Source: Couchioplanes caeruleus (GTDB lineage Bacteria; Actinomycetota; Actinomycetes; Mycobacteriales; Micromonosporaceae). Taken from it: a DNA stretch of 64,000 nucleotides. This document shows positions 1 through 9,009 of the stretch, one piece after another. The stretch spans positions 4,960,001 to 5,024,000 of the forward strand of contig NZ_RJKL01000001.1 of assembly GCF_003751945.1 (NCBI RefSeq), in the 5' to 3' direction. How positions within the stretch are numbered: position 1 is the stretch's first letter; every line of letters begins with the position of its first letter. The position numbers were made by a program, and so were the translations under genes. The notes beneath the pieces were generated by a model, which saw only the letters and a list, made by a program, of their open reading frames with translations, ran no database searches and was not told the DNA's origin.

Positions 1-275
1 TCCGGGCCAACTTTCTCGTCGACGTCCCCGGGAGCGGGTTTCCGGAGGACGACTGGTTCGGGCGCCGGCTGCGCGTCGGCCGCGATGTCGTGCTGCGGGT
101 GGTCCGGCCGCTCACCCGGTGCGTGATGATCGATATGGCGCAGGCTCCCGCTGTCGGCCGGAACGACCTGCTCAAGGCACTGGCGGAGCGGCGAGAGATG
201 ACTTTCGGCGTGTTCGCCACCGTGGAACGGCCCGGCCGGGTCGCCGTCGGATCAGACGTAGCGTTCGAGGATTGA
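1..275 (+). CDS. MOSC domain protein, C-terminal part (cut by window edge)
   Basis: An open frame enters from the left edge (first full codon at base 3) and stops at TGA 273-275. About 90 residues are visible. The run [13 protein letters not shown], the following [15 protein letters not shown] and the end VGSDVAFED match the C-terminal half of MOSC domains, where the 'P(T/L)xRCxM' stretch carries the conserved cysteine expected to bind a sulfur or molybdenum ligand. MOSC proteins take part in molybdenum-cofactor sulfur transfer or in reductase modules; the substrate here cannot be told. The last 24 bases overlap the 3' end of the convergent disA gene. Confidence 0.75.
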   Translation, partial: RANFLVDVPGSGFPEDDWFGRRLRVGRDVVLRVVRPLTRCVMIDMAQAPAVGRNDLLKALAERREMTFGVFATVERPGRVAVGSDVAFED

Positions 276-1436
276 CGCCTCGGCGAGGCGGGACAGGCCC
301 TCGCGGACCCCGCGGGCCCGGGCGTCGCCCACGCCCTCGACCGCCTGCAGGTCCTCGACCGTGGCGCCCAACAGGCGTTGCAGGCTGCCGAAGTGGTCGA
401 CGAGCCGCTCGACGATCTGGGCGGGAAGCCGGGGCACCTTGGCCAGCAGCCGGAAGCCGCGGGGGCTGACCGCCGCGTCCAGCGCGTCGGAGGCGCCGGC
501 GTAGCCGATGGCCTTGGCGACGGCGACCAGGTCGATCATCTCGGTCGCGGTGAGCAGGTCGAGCTCGACCAGGGCCTCGTCGAGGGTGCGCGCCTTGCGG
601 CCGGTGGGCAGGTAGTCGCGGATGACCAGGGTGCGGTCGGAGTCGACGCCGGCCATCAGCTCGTCGAGCTGCAGCGCCAGCAGCCGGCCGTCGGTGCCGA
701 GCTCCACCACATATCCGGAGATCTCGTCGGCGATGCGGCGCACCATCTCGAGGCGCTGCACGACGGCCACCGCGTCACGGACGGTCACGAGATCTTCTAT
801 CTCCAGCGCCGACAGCGTGCCCGACACCTCGTCGAGGCGCAGCTTGTAACGCTCGAGCGTGGCGAGGGCCTGGTTGGCGCGGGAGAGGATGGCGGCCGAG
901 TCGTCGAGGACGTGACGCTGGCCGTTGACGTAGAGGCCGATGATCCGCATCGACTGGCTCACCGAGATCACCGGGAAGCCGGACTGCTTGGCGACCCGTT
1001 CCGCGGTGCGGTGCCGGGTGCCCGATTCCTCCGAGGGGATGCCGGGATCGGGCATGAGGTGCACGGCCGCGCGGACGATGCGGGTGCCGTCGCTGGAGAG
1101 GACCACGGCGCCGTCCATCTTGCACAGCTCGCGCAGACGGGTGGCCGAGAACTCGACGTCGAGCGGAAAGCCGCCGGTGCAGATGCGCTCCACGACCTCG
1201 TCGTGGCCCAGCACGATGAGGGCGCCGGTCCGGCCGCGCAGGATGCGCTCGAGGCCGTCGCGCAACGCGGTGCCCGGGGCCATCAGGGCGAGGTTGGCGC
1301 GGAGCGGGTCGCCGCTGAGCCCGCCGCCGGTCAGGCCGGGCGCGGTGGGGGTCATCGGACGGGCTGCCGATCCGTTGACGCCCGGGGCAGCCCCGTTGGC
1401 ATGACGGTTGGTGGAGGCATCGCGGTCGAGCGGCAC
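252..1436 (-). CDS. disA: DNA integrity scanning protein DisA (diadenylate cyclase)
   Basis: A 394-residue protein that makes cyclic di-AMP from two ATP and scans DNA for branched structures. The N-terminal DAC domain has the catalytic DGA (residues 108-110) and RHR (141-143, in [10 protein letters not shown]). A helical linker and a C-terminal HhH region ([16 protein letters not shown]) follow. The first ~40 residues are low-complexity and probably unstructured, so a start at the internal ATG (residue 28) is possible. GTG 1436 is preferred because a TAGAAT box ends exactly 6 nt upstream, fitting a leaderless message. radA lies upstream in the same direction, 130 bp away, as in mycobacteria. 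Confidence 0.95.
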   Translation of the reverse strand: MPLDRDASTNRHANGAAPGVNGSAARPMTPTAPGLTGGGLSGDPLRANLALMAPGTALRDGLERILRGRTGALIVLGHDEVVERICTGGFPLDVEFSATRLRELCKMDGAVVLSSDGTRIVRAAVHLMPDPGIPSEESGTRHRTAERVAKQSGFPVISVSQSMRIIGLYVNGQRHVLDDSAAILSRANQALATLERYKLRLDEVSGTLSALEIEDLVTVRDAVAVVQRLEMVRRIADEISGYVVELGTDGRLLALQLDELMAGVDSDRTLVIRDYLPTGRKARTLDEALVELDLLTATEMIDLVAVAKAIGYAGASDALDAAVSPRGFRLLAKVPRLPAQIVERLVDHFGSLQRLLGATVEDLQAVEGVGDARARGVREGLSRLAEASILERYV

Positions 1437-1442
1437 CTGTAC

Positions 1443-1448
1443 ATTCTA
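1443..1448 (-). promoter_or_regulatory. Putative -10 box of a leaderless disA transcript
   Basis: TAGAAT read on the minus strand, 6 nt before the GTG start at 1436. It matches the actinobacterial TANNNT -10 and would place the transcription start at or next to the start codon. No convincing -35 was found. Confidence 0.45.
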
Positions 1449-1566
1449 CGGACCGTCATCCAGCTCAACGACCCGCGGTTCGGCCGATGCTCCATAGCGT
1501 GATCGGTGCTCACTCTCGGTGATTGATGCTGCGTCCCTGCCGTGGCGGCGCGGGGCCCGGGGATCG

Positions 1567-2976
1567 TCATTCCGCCGACGCCCGGGCCGCCCACTGCACC
1601 GCCGTCTGCAGGTCGCCCACCTCGACGACGCGCATTCCTTTGGGCGGGCTGTCGCCCTCGCCGGGACCGCAGCCGGGCGGGACCAGCGCGAAACGGAAGC
1701 CCAGCCGGGCCGCCTCGGCGAGCCGCCGACCGACCGCGCCGACCCGCCGCACCTCGCCGGTCAGGCCGACCTCGCCGATGGCGACGAGATGCGGTGCCAT
1801 CGCCAGGTTGAGCGCGCCGGAGGCCACCGCCAGGGCCATCGCCAGGTCGGCCGACGGCTCGGTGACGCGGATGCCGCCGACCGTCGCGGCGAAGACCTCG
1901 CGATCGTGGAGTTTGATCTTCTCCATCCTGCGCTGGAGCACGGCCAGCACCATGGCCAGCCGGGCGCTGTCGAGGCCGGAGACCGTGCGCCGCGGCGAGC
2001 CCTGCACCTGGGCCCCGATCAGCGCCTGCACCTCGGTCACCATCGCCCGGCGGCCCTCCATCGCGACCGTGACGCAGGTGCCGGGCACCGGCTCGTTGTA
2101 TCGGGTCAGGAACAGCCCCGAGGGGTCGGCGAGGCTGACGATGCCGCTCTCGTGCATCTCGAAGCACCCCACCTCGTCGGCCGCGCCGAAGCGGTTCTTC
2201 ACGCCGCGCACCAGGCGCAGCGACGAATGTTTGTCGCCCTCGAAGTGCAGCACGACGTCGACGAGGTGCTCCAGCACGCGGGGACCGGCGACCGAGCCGT
2301 CCTTGGTGACGTGGCCGACGAGGACGGTGGCGACGCCCCGCTCCTTGGCGACGCTGACGAGGGCGGCCGTGACCGCGCGCACCTGGGTGACACCGCCGGG
2401 CACGCCCTCGGTGCCCGGCGCCGAGATCGTCTGCACCGAGTCGATGATGAGCAAGCCGGGCTTGACCGCGTCGAGGTGCCCGATCACCGCGCCGAGATCG
2501 CTCTCCGAGGCGAGGTAGAGCCGGTCGTGCAGGGCGCCGAGCCGCTCGGCGCGCAGCCGCACCTGGCTGACCGACTCCTCGCCGCTGACCACGAGGGAGG
2601 GGGTGCCGGCGCCCGCCGCCCACTGCTGGGCCACATCGAGCAGCAGGGTGGACTTGCCGACCCCCGGCTCGCCCGCGAGCAGCACCACCGCCCCCGGCAC
2701 CAGGCCGCCGCCGAGCACCCGGTCCAGCTCCGTGACGCCGCTGGGCACGGCCTTGGCGGGGGCGGCGCTGATCGTCGCGATCGGACGCGCCGGCTCGGAC
2801 GGCAGCCGCGAGCTGACCACCCGGCCCGATACCACCGGACCGGTCATCGTGGACTCGATGATCGAGCCCCACTCGTTGCACTCCGGGCAGCGCCCCAGCC
2901 ACTTCGGCGGCTGGTGGCCGCACGCATCGCACTGGTAGGCCGGGCGCGGTTCCGAACGGGTGCGGGAAGTCGTCAC
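1567..2976 (-). CDS. radA: DNA repair protein RadA
   Basis: A 469-residue RecA-like branch-migration ATPase for recombinational repair. It shows the N-terminal zinc finger (C16, C19, C30, C33), Walker A GEPGVGKST at about 102-110, the RadA-specific KNRFG motif near residue 260, and a C-terminal Lon-protease-like domain. The frame stays open to an ATG at 3042, but that start would run into the upstream lipoprotein gene. GTG 2976 gives the usual short lead into the zinc finger and has TAGCGT 7 nt upstream. It is followed by disA, a conserved actinobacterial pair. Confidence 0.95.
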   Translation of the reverse strand: MTTSRTRSEPRPAYQCDACGHQPPKWLGRCPECNEWGSIIESTMTGPVVSGRVVSSRLPSEPARPIATISAAPAKAVPSGVTELDRVLGGGLVPGAVVLLAGEPGVGKSTLLLDVAQQWAAGAGTPSLVVSGEESVSQVRLRAERLGALHDRLYLASESDLGAVIGHLDAVKPGLLIIDSVQTISAPGTEGVPGGVTQVRAVTAALVSVAKERGVATVLVGHVTKDGSVAGPRVLEHLVDVVLHFEGDKHSSLRLVRGVKNRFGAADEVGCFEMHESGIVSLADPSGLFLTRYNEPVPGTCVTVAMEGRRAMVTEVQALIGAQVQGSPRRTVSGLDSARLAMVLAVLQRRMEKIKLHDREVFAATVGGIRVTEPSADLAMALAVASGALNLAMAPHLVAIGEVGLTGEVRRVGAVGRRLAEAARLGFRFALVPPGCGPGEGDSPPKGMRVVEVGDLQTAVQWAARASAE

Positions 2977-2983
2977 AGGCGCC

Positions 2984-2989
2984 ACGCTA
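2984..2989 (-). promoter_or_regulatory. Putative -10 box of a leaderless radA transcript
   Basis: TAGCGT on the minus strand, 7 nt before GTG 2976. It supports that start over the ATG at 3042. Confidence 0.35.
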
Positions 2990-3013
2990 GCCCGACCGTA
3001 TGACAATCCCGGA

Positions 3014-3790
3014 CTATCCGTGGGTGTTGTCCTGCTCCTCACTCTCGGCGTGCTCGCCCGGGACGGCCGGTCCCCGGGAGGCAGGCGTGAGCGGGACGCT
3101 GATCGGAGCCTGGACGACGAGCGGCTGCGCGCCGTTGCTGAACTCGAACACCAGGTTGAGCGCGTTGCCCGGCATGAGCTTGCCGGTGAGGCCGAGGGCG
3201 GTGAGCTGCTCCGCGTCGCCCGGCCGGAAGGTCACCGAACCGAGCGGGCCGATCTCGATGCGCGCCGGGCGGGCCGCCGCGGCGGGCGCCGCCGGTGCGG
3301 TGCTGGGCGCCTGGCCGGCTGCCGGCGCGCTCGCGTGCGCCGACGGGACCTGCTCGCCCTCGTGCGCGTCCGCCGGCGGGCGGCTGCCCGACGGCTCCGG
3401 GATCGCGGTGGACGGCGCGGCCGGCTTCGCGGCGCCGCCGCCGACGAGACCCATCTGCCGGGCGGCGACGAGGTCCTTGCGGTTCGCCTGGTCGTCGCTG
3501 GGCCGGCTGCTCACCATCACCGTGACGGGCTGCTTGGTCTGGTTGTAGATGCCCAGCTCCAGCGGCGCGTTCGCACCCGCCGCGTAGCCGGCGGTGCCCG
3601 GATACTGCACCGAGAGGTTGCGGATGAGGACGGTCCGGTCGGAGTTGTCGATGTTGACGCCCGGAGTGGAGGCCCTCTTGAGGGCGGTCTCAGCGACCTG
3701 ACCGGCGCTGCAGCCGGTGAGCGCGATCGCGGCCACCGTGGCGACACCCGTGGCCAGGAAGGCGCGGCGGGTTCCCAGCGAGCGCATCAC
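3014..3790 (-). CDS. Secreted lipoprotein in the LpqE position
   Basis: A 258-residue exported lipoprotein. A twin-arginine-like n-region (TRRAFLATG) and hydrophobic stretch end in a lipobox LTGC with Cys27 as the lipid site. The first folded part (about 30-120) resembles the Ig-like copper-chaperone/LpqE type of domain. A low-complexity Ala/Pro linker and a second beta-rich part with a GPLGSVTF run follow. A good ribosome site (GGAGG) sits upstream of the start. In Mycobacterium tuberculosis the lipoprotein lpqE lies between radA and carD, so this is its positional equivalent. Function unknown; metal handling in the cell envelope is only a guess. Confidence 0.8.
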   Translation of the reverse strand: MMRSLGTRRAFLATGVATVAAIALTGCSAGQVAETALKRASTPGVNIDNSDRTVLIRNLSVQYPGTAGYAAGANAPLELGIYNQTKQPVTVMVSSRPSDDQANRKDLVAARQMGLVGGGAAKPAAPSTAIPEPSGSRPPADAHEGEQVPSAHASAPAAGQAPSTAPAAPAAAARPARIEIGPLGSVTFRPGDAEQLTALGLTGKLMPGNALNLVFEFSNGAQPLVVQAPISVPLTPASRGPAVPGEHAESEEQDNTHG

Positions 3791-3886
3791 AGTCCTCCAA
3801 GATAATCGAGAATCCTCCGCCGATCAGCCTAGAGGGCCGAGATCCGGCGCGTACGCCGACCCGTCCATCCGGCCCCGGGGCCCGGC

Positions 3887-4723
3887 TCAGACGACATTTC
3901 CGCTGAAGACCAGCAGTGCGACGTCGAGCAGCGCCACCACGATGACGGAGCGGAACATGGCCACCTGACGAGCGCCTTGCCGGAGTTCGCGCCTTCCCGC
4001 GTACCAACCGAGCGGAAGGACCACGACGGCGGCCGCGGCGGCCGCGATGCCCGGCCACGACGGCGGCCCGGGCGGTCCGAAGACCAGCGTGAGCGTCGCG
4101 GCCAGCAGCAGTCCTCCGGCCGCGACCTGCGACCAGGCGGCGCCGAGGCGATGCGGCAGCCCCACCACGCCGGTCGCGGCGTCGTCGGCCAGGTCCGGCA
4201 GCACGTTGGCGAAGTGCGCGCCGCCGCCGAGGAGCGCACCCGCCGCGACCAGCCAGGCCGGCGGCCACGGGTGACCCGGCAGGGCCAGGACCACGAAGGC
4301 CGGCATCAGGCCGAACGCCACCAGGTACGGCACGATCGAGAAAGGGGTCGACTTGAGCGGCCAGTCGTAGAGCAGCGCGAAGACGCCGACCAGCGTGATG
4401 CAGGCCGTCGCCGCGGGCCCGAAGGGCAGGCCCAGCACCGGGATGGCCAGGGAAGCGATCAACCCTGCGATGCCGACCGTACGGCGGGAGACCGCGCCCG
4501 ACACCACGGGCTTGTCGCGGCGTCCCGTGGCCCGGTCCCGGTCCGCGTCCAGCCAGTCGTTGACCCATCCCACCGAGAGCTGGGTCGCGCCGATCGCCGC
4601 GGCGACCCCGGCCACCGCCCACCCGCGATGTCCGGCGCCGACGGCGAGCAGGGTCATGGCGAGCGTGACGGCGCCACCCGGTTCGGCGTGGGACGCCCTG
4701 AGGAGCGCGGCAAGATCGGCCAT
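3887..4723 (-). CDS. UbiA-family membrane prenyltransferase
   Basis: About 278 residues with seven to nine predicted membrane helices. Both Asp-rich metal/diphosphate motifs are present: NDWLDADRD after helix 2 and the later NVLPDLADDAATG. These enzymes attach a prenyl diphosphate to an aromatic acceptor in the membrane. It diverges from the methyltransferase-flavoprotein-PKS genes, so the acceptor is likely the polyketide-derived phenol. The frame extends to GTG 4759, only 10 bp from the divergent ATG. ATG 4723 (MADLAALLRASH) leaves room for a promoter and is preferred. Neither start has a good ribosome site. Confidence 0.85.
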   Translation of the reverse strand: MADLAALLRASHAEPGGAVTLAMTLLAVGAGHRGWAVAGVAAAIGATQLSVGWVNDWLDADRDRATGRRDKPVVSGAVSRRTVGIAGLIASLAIPVLGLPFGPAATACITLVGVFALLYDWPLKSTPFSIVPYLVAFGLMPAFVVLALPGHPWPPAWLVAAGALLGGGAHFANVLPDLADDAATGVVGLPHRLGAAWSQVAAGGLLLAATLTLVFGPPGPPSWPGIAAAAAAVVVLPLGWYAGRRELRQGARQVAMFRSVIVVALLDVALLVFSGNVV

Positions 4724-4769
4724 GAGTGCAGTGTGGTGGTTGCGCTCCGTACGTGCCACGCTCGATCAC

Positions 4770-5507
4770 ATGTCCCGCCTCGCGCGCAACGACCCCCGCC
4801 AGTACGACGACCTCGCCGGCGAGTGGTGGCGCCCGGGCGGCGGCTTCGAGCTGCTGCACTGGCTGGCGGCGGCGCGCGGGGCGCTCGTGCCCGCCGCGTC
4901 CCGGCCCGGCGCGGTCCTGGTGGACGCCGGCTGCGGCGGCGGCCTGCTGGCCCCGCACGTGGAACACCTCGGCTACCGCCATGTCGGCGTCGACCTACGG
5001 CGCTCGGGCCTGGAGCAGGCGGCGTCCCGCGGCGTGGCGGTGCTCGCCGGCGACGTCGCCGCCCTGCCGCTGGCCGACGAGTCCGCGGACGTGGTGGTGG
5101 CGGGCGAGATCCTCGAGCACGTGCCCGACCTGCCGGCCACCGTGGCGGAGCTGTGCCGGGTGCTACGTCCGGGCGGCCTGCTCGTCCTGGACACGATCAA
5201 CGACACCCGGCTCGGTCGATTGATCTCTATCACACTCGGCGAGCGGTTCGGCGCCGCGCCGGTGGGCATCCACGATCCCGAGCTGTTCGTCGACCCGGGA
5301 GAGCTGACGATGCACTGCGCCAAGCACGGCGTACGACTGCGGGTCCGTGGGGTCCGGCCGAGCGTTCCGGGCCTGATCCGCTGGCTGGCGCTGCCGACCG
5401 GCACCGCGCCGCGTCGGCTGGGCCGGATGGTGCCGACCCGCTCCACGCAGGTGCTCTATCAGGGGATCGGCCGCAAACAGGGTTCGCGCGGGGAGGTGCA
5501 GGTGTGA
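4770..5507 (+). CDS. UbiG-like SAM-dependent methyltransferase
   Basis: A 245-residue class I methyltransferase. Motif I is VLVDAGCGGG (about 49-58), the acidic ribose-binding residue is in HVGVDL, and the post-motif region is ILEHVPDL...LCRVLRPGG. It resembles UbiG/COQ3 O-methyltransferases that act on catechol or quinol rings. The stop overlaps the GTG start of the next gene by 4 bp, so the two are translationally coupled. The expected role is O-methylation of a hydroxylated alkylresorcinol or quinol made by the downstream PKS. No clear ribosome site precedes ATG 4770. Confidence 0.85.
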   Translation: MSRLARNDPRQYDDLAGEWWRPGGGFELLHWLAAARGALVPAASRPGAVLVDAGCGGGLLAPHVEHLGYRHVGVDLRRSGLEQAASRGVAVLAGDVAALPLADESADVVVAGEILEHVPDLPATVAELCRVLRPGGLLVLDTINDTRLGRLISITLGERFGAAPVGIHDPELFVDPGELTMHCAKHGVRLRVRGVRPSVPGLIRWLALPTGTAPRRLGRMVPTRSTQVLYQGIGRKQGSRGEVQV

Positions 5508-6661
5508 CCGCCGACGAGGCTCGGCGACTGGCACCCCGGTTCGTGGCCCGGGCCACCGAGTACGACCGGACCGGTTCCTTTCCCGTCGAGGACTTCGCCG
5601 ACCTGCGCCGGTCCGGGCTGTTCGGCCTGATGGTGCCGACCCGCCTCGGCGGCATGGGCGCGGGCTTCGCCGACTATGCGGCGGTCGCGTACGAGCTGGC
5701 CCGCGGCAACGGCGCCACCGCTCTCGTCTTCAACATGCACGCCTCGGTCACCGGCGCGCTCAGCGGCGTGACGGACGAGCTCGCCGACGCCCTGGGCCTA
5801 CCGCCGGAGGCCCTCGAGGCTCGGGACAGCTATCTGCGCGCCGCCGCCGAGGGCAACTGGTACGCCGTGGCGATGAGCGAGCGCGGCGCGGGCTCCCGGC
5901 TCTCCGAGATGGCGACCCGCTACGAACGGACCGCCGACGGCTTCCACATCAAGGGCGCGAAGACCTTCTGCTCGGGCGCGGGGCACGCCGACGCGTACCT
6001 GGTCGCGGCCCGCAGCGCCGCCGACCCGTCGCAGGTCTCGCAGTTCCTGGTGCCGGCCGGGGACGGGCTCTCGATCGAGCCGACCTGGGACGCGCTCGGT
6101 ATGCGCGCGACCGGCTCGCACGACGTCCACGTCGACGTCGTCGTCGACGAGACGGCGCTGCTGGGCGGCGTGGAGGGGCTCGCGCTCGTCGTCGCTCAGC
6201 TCGCTCCGCACTGGATGGTGGCCAGCTATGCGGCCGTCTACGTCGGGGTGGCCCGGGCGGCCGTGGACGCCGCCGTCGAGCACGTCGAGGCCCGCAAGCT
6301 GGAGCACCTGCCGGCGGTACGCGCGCGCATCGGCCGGGCCGACGCCGCCGTCGCGGCCGCCCACCTGACCGTCATGGAGGCCGCCCGCAGGGTCGACGAG
6401 GCGCCCGGCGACGCCGAGACCAACCGGTGGGTGTGGCGGGCCAAGCTGGTCGCGGGTACGACCGCGGCCGACGTCGCCGCCTCGATGCTGGAGGCCGCCG
6501 GCACGTCCGCGATGCGCCGCGGCCATCCGCTGGAACGCCTCTACCGGGACGCGCGAGCGGGTTCCCTACAGCCCGCGACCTCGGACGTCTGCGCCGACTG
6601 GCTCGGCGTCGCGGCGCTGGGCGGAGACCCGGACTCGCAAGGAACCGCCCCACGTTGGTGA
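5504..6661 (+). CDS. Acyl-CoA-dehydrogenase-fold flavoprotein (probable ring hydroxylase)
   Basis: A 385-residue acyl-CoA dehydrogenase family protein. It has an N-terminal helical domain, a middle beta domain (AVAMSERGAGSR, IKGAKTFCSGAGHAD) and a C-terminal helical domain (LYRDARAGSLQPATSDVCADWLG). Members of this fold without a clear catalytic Glu, such as DszC or HpaB-like enzymes, act as flavin-dependent monooxygenases. Its place between a methyltransferase and a type III PKS suggests hydroxylation of the alkylresorcinol ring. The GTG start overlaps the upstream stop by 4 bp. An ordinary acyl-CoA dehydrogenase that supplies the starter unit is the main alternative. Confidence 0.8.
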   Translation: MTADEARRLAPRFVARATEYDRTGSFPVEDFADLRRSGLFGLMVPTRLGGMGAGFADYAAVAYELARGNGATALVFNMHASVTGALSGVTDELADALGLPPEALEARDSYLRAAAEGNWYAVAMSERGAGSRLSEMATRYERTADGFHIKGAKTFCSGAGHADAYLVAARSAADPSQVSQFLVPAGDGLSIEPTWDALGMRATGSHDVHVDVVVDETALLGGVEGLALVVAQLAPHWMVASYAAVYVGVARAAVDAAVEHVEARKLEHLPAVRARIGRADAAVAAAHLTVMEAARRVDEAPGDAETNRWVWRAKLVAGTTAADVAASMLEAAGTSAMRRGHPLERLYRDARAGSLQPATSDVCADWLGVAALGGDPDSQGTAPRW

Positions 6662-6705
6662 TGGCCTGCGCGGGTATCAAACGGGGTCGGCCTGGGGAGG
6701 CGCAA

Positions 6706-7767
6706 GTGAACAGAAGCGGTCAGGCGGTGATCGCCGGCCTGGGGGTGGCACTGCCGCCCTCGACGGTGCAGGACGAGCTCTGGGACGGGTACTTCGCTCG
6801 GCACTACGCGGCGGGTGGCCGGCGCGGCCTGGCCCAGCGGATCTTCGCGAACTCCGGGGTCCGCACCCGGCAGGCCGCGGTCAGCCCGCTGCTGGAGGAC
6901 GTGTCGGACTGGTCCACCGAGCGCCGCATGCGCCGCTACCAGGTGGAGGCGGTGCCGCTGGGCAAGGAAGCGGTCGGCCGCGCGCTCACCGACGCCGGCG
7001 TCGCGGCCGACGAGGTCGGCCTGTTCGCGGTCTGCTCCTGTACGGGCTACGCCACGCCCGGCCTGGACATCCTGCTCGCCCGCGACATGGGCATGTCCCC
7101 GGCGCTGCAACGCCTCTTCGTGGGGCACATGGGCTGCTATGCGGCCCTGCCGGGCCTCGGCGCGGCGGCGGACTTCGTGGCGGCCCGCGGCCGGCCCGCG
7201 CTGCTGCTCTGCACCGAGCTGACGAGCCTGCACCTGCAGCCGCCGGACAACCGGGTGGACATCCAGCAGATCGTCTCGCACGCGCTCTTCTCGGACGCCG
7301 CGGCCGCCGTCGTTCTCTCGCCGGGTGCCGTCGGCGGGTACGTGGTCATGGACGTCACCGCCCTCACGGACACGACCACGGCCGGGCACATGACCTGGGA
7401 CGTCACCGACATGGGCTTCCGCATGGGGCTGTCGGCACAGGTCCCGGACGTGCTGTCGATGCACGTACGGGCGCTGGTCGAGGATCTGCTGGGCCGCAAC
7501 GGGCTGACGGTGGGCGAGGTGGACGGCTGGGCGGTGCACCCCGGCGGCCCGAGGATCCTCGACGTGGTGCAGGAGCGGATCGGCCTGACCGACGACGACC
7601 TGGCGGCGTCGCGCGGGGTGCTGGCGGCGTACGGGAACTGCTCGTCGCCGACGGTCCTGCTGGTGCTGGAGGAGTTGCGCCGCAGGGGGACGCCTCCGCG
7701 GCACGTGGTGATGTTGGCCTTCGGTCCCGGCCTCACTCTCTACGGGGTCTTGCTCAGCCGGCTCTGA
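6706..7767 (+). CDS. Type III polyketide synthase (alkylresorcinol synthase type)
   Basis: A 353-residue chalcone-synthase-like enzyme that extends a fatty acyl-CoA with malonyl units and cyclises the product. The catalytic triad is complete: Cys144 (HMGCYAALPG), His278 (WAVHPGG) and Asn311 (AYGNCSS). The C-terminal GPGLTLYGVLL loop is also conserved. The frame also has an ATG at 6661 that overlaps the previous stop as TGATG. GTG 6706 is preferred because GGGGAGG stands 5 nt before it. It is the last gene of a coupled three-gene run. Together with the divergent UbiA gene the set resembles the alkyl-dihydrogeranyl-methoxyhydroquinone cluster reported from Actinoplanes missouriensis; I recall this from the literature and have not compared sequences. 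Confidence 0.92.
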   Translation: MNRSGQAVIAGLGVALPPSTVQDELWDGYFARHYAAGGRRGLAQRIFANSGVRTRQAAVSPLLEDVSDWSTERRMRRYQVEAVPLGKEAVGRALTDAGVAADEVGLFAVCSCTGYATPGLDILLARDMGMSPALQRLFVGHMGCYAALPGLGAAADFVAARGRPALLLCTELTSLHLQPPDNRVDIQQIVSHALFSDAAAAVVLSPGAVGGYVVMDVTALTDTTTAGHMTWDVTDMGFRMGLSAQVPDVLSMHVRALVEDLLGRNGLTVGEVDGWAVHPGGPRILDVVQERIGLTDDDLAASRGVLAAYGNCSSPTVLLVLEELRRRGTPPRHVVMLAFGPGLTLYGVLLSRL

Positions 7768-7851
7768 CGCTCGGCAGGGGGTTCTGCTCAGTCAGGGCGA
7801 CGCGTGACATCAGAGTGGCGTCTGGTCGGCTGCCCGCGCCCTGCGGGTGGC

Positions 7852-7889
7852 CCTCCTTCCGGGCGGGTGGCCTCCTTCCGGGCGGGTGG
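7852..7889. repeat. 19-bp perfect tandem duplication
   Basis: Two identical 19-bp units (CCTCCTTCCGGGCGGGTGG) at 7852-7870 and 7871-7889, between the convergent ends of the PKS gene and the next gene. Confidence 0.9.
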
Positions 7890-7895
7890 TTCCCC

Positions 7896-8675
7896 TTAGC
7901 GGGTGGCGAGGCGTGCCAGGTCGGGTTCGAAGACGGCGACCGTGGCGGCTCGGGGGACTTTCCGGACGATTTCACCGGTGCGGTCGACCAGTAGCACCGC
8001 GGCCGTGCCGTCGGGGCGGTTGAGGTGGGTGGCCGACCGTAGCCCGCCGGTGGGATCGCGGAGCTCACGCACGTTCTTGCCCTGGGCTTGGGGCGTGGAG
8101 CTGGTCGCCGGGGTGTGCTTGGTCACCGCCGGCGCCGGACCGTGGACCGTCACGACGGTGATCCCGGCCTGCACGGCCGCGATGGTCTCCGCGACGAGCT
8201 GCTCGCAGTCGCAACCCTCGGTGAGCAGGATGACCGCCGGGAGCTGGCCTCGTAGCGGCACCGGCTGTCCGTTCGTACCGATCAGCTCGAGGGCGGGAAG
8301 CGTCTCCGGGCCCTCGTCCGTGGTGTTCGCCGTGCGTTGGGTCGCTGGGGAACGGGAGGGCCCGGACCAGGCGGAGGCGAAGAGGCTGGCGATCGTCACG
8401 ACGATCGCCATGGAGATGATGAGCACCGGCGCACGCAGGCCCGCCGGGCCGAGCCGGCGCAGCACCCGGACGCCCGGACGGTCGACGAACCGCTGCCACG
8501 GGGTGCGTCTCCGGGACCGGTGCAGCTCCTCCTGGACGGCCGTGACCTCGTCGGAAAGCTCGGAGAGGTCGTCCGGGACGACGATGACGCCCCACTCCTC
8601 GGGAAGGCCGGGCAGGCCGTCGGGGGAGCCGCCGTCGCCCGCCCAGCCGCCGCCGTTGTCGCTCAAACTGCCCAT
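7896..8675 (-). CDS. Membrane-anchored protein with thioredoxin-like C-terminus, function unknown
   Basis: 259 residues. An acidic/Gly-rich cytoplasmic N-terminus (about 1-80) is followed by one transmembrane helix (VLIISMAIVVTIASLFASAW, about 84-103) and an outside domain. The outside domain begins ALELIGTNGQPVPLRGQLPAVILLTEGCDCEQ, like the entry to a TlpA/peroxiredoxin fold, with a CDC pair where such proteins have CxxC. Whether it is redox active is not known. It is divergent from carD across a 334-bp spacer. Confidence 0.65.
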   Translation of the reverse strand: MGSLSDNGGGWAGDGGSPDGLPGLPEEWGVIVVPDDLSELSDEVTAVQEELHRSRRRTPWQRFVDRPGVRVLRRLGPAGLRAPVLIISMAIVVTIASLFASAWSGPSRSPATQRTANTTDEGPETLPALELIGTNGQPVPLRGQLPAVILLTEGCDCEQLVAETIAAVQAGITVVTVHGPAPAVTKHTPATSSTPQAQGKNVRELRDPTGGLRSATHLNRPDGTAAVLLVDRTGEIVRKVPRAATVAVFEPDLARLATR

Positions 8676-9009
8676 GGCTCACCCTCCCCTCTGCCGCAGA
8701 GTCTCACGTGCTGCGGGGACCGTGCACCCAGCCTCCCCCACTCGGGGCCCGCACCGCCAGTGGTGGGACGTTCCGGTCGCTAGCGATAAGCTTGACCTCA
8801 CAAAGACTCCAGGTCCGGAATATCCGACTCGCTGGATCCGGTGGTCACGATGTCATCACGCTGGGTGACTGAGGCAGTTCTTCGCCCGCATGTCAAGCGG
8901 TAGAAAGACGGCTCACAGGGCCCCTGAGCTGCACTAACAGTCACCGTCTGGGTGGGACATCGCTGCCTGAGCGTGTTACCCTAGACACAGCGAAAGGGGT
9001 TTCGAACCT
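8676..9009. other. Divergent intergenic region upstream of carD
   Basis: 334 bp without a supported gene, between the membrane protein (minus) and carD (plus). It holds the likely promoters of both. Visible items are TACCCT at 8977-8982 and the purine-rich AAAGGGG ribosome site at about 8993-8999. No clear operator was found. Confidence 0.5.
8977..8982 (+). promoter_or_regulatory. Putative -10 box for carD
   Basis: TACCCT, 27 nt before the carD ATG, with an AAAGGGG ribosome-binding site between them. Unlike many genes here, carD therefore appears to have a leader. Confidence 0.35.

Noticed and set aside
2977..3042. Longer RadA start at 3042
   Set aside because: It would overlap the lipoprotein gene and adds residues not typical of RadA; GTG 2976 has a better promoter context.
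7852..7889. Tandem 19-mers as a possible CRISPR
   Set aside because: There are only two directly abutting units with no spacers; the 14-, 27-, 32-, 44- and 57-bp arrays elsewhere are also spacerless. No cas genes are present.
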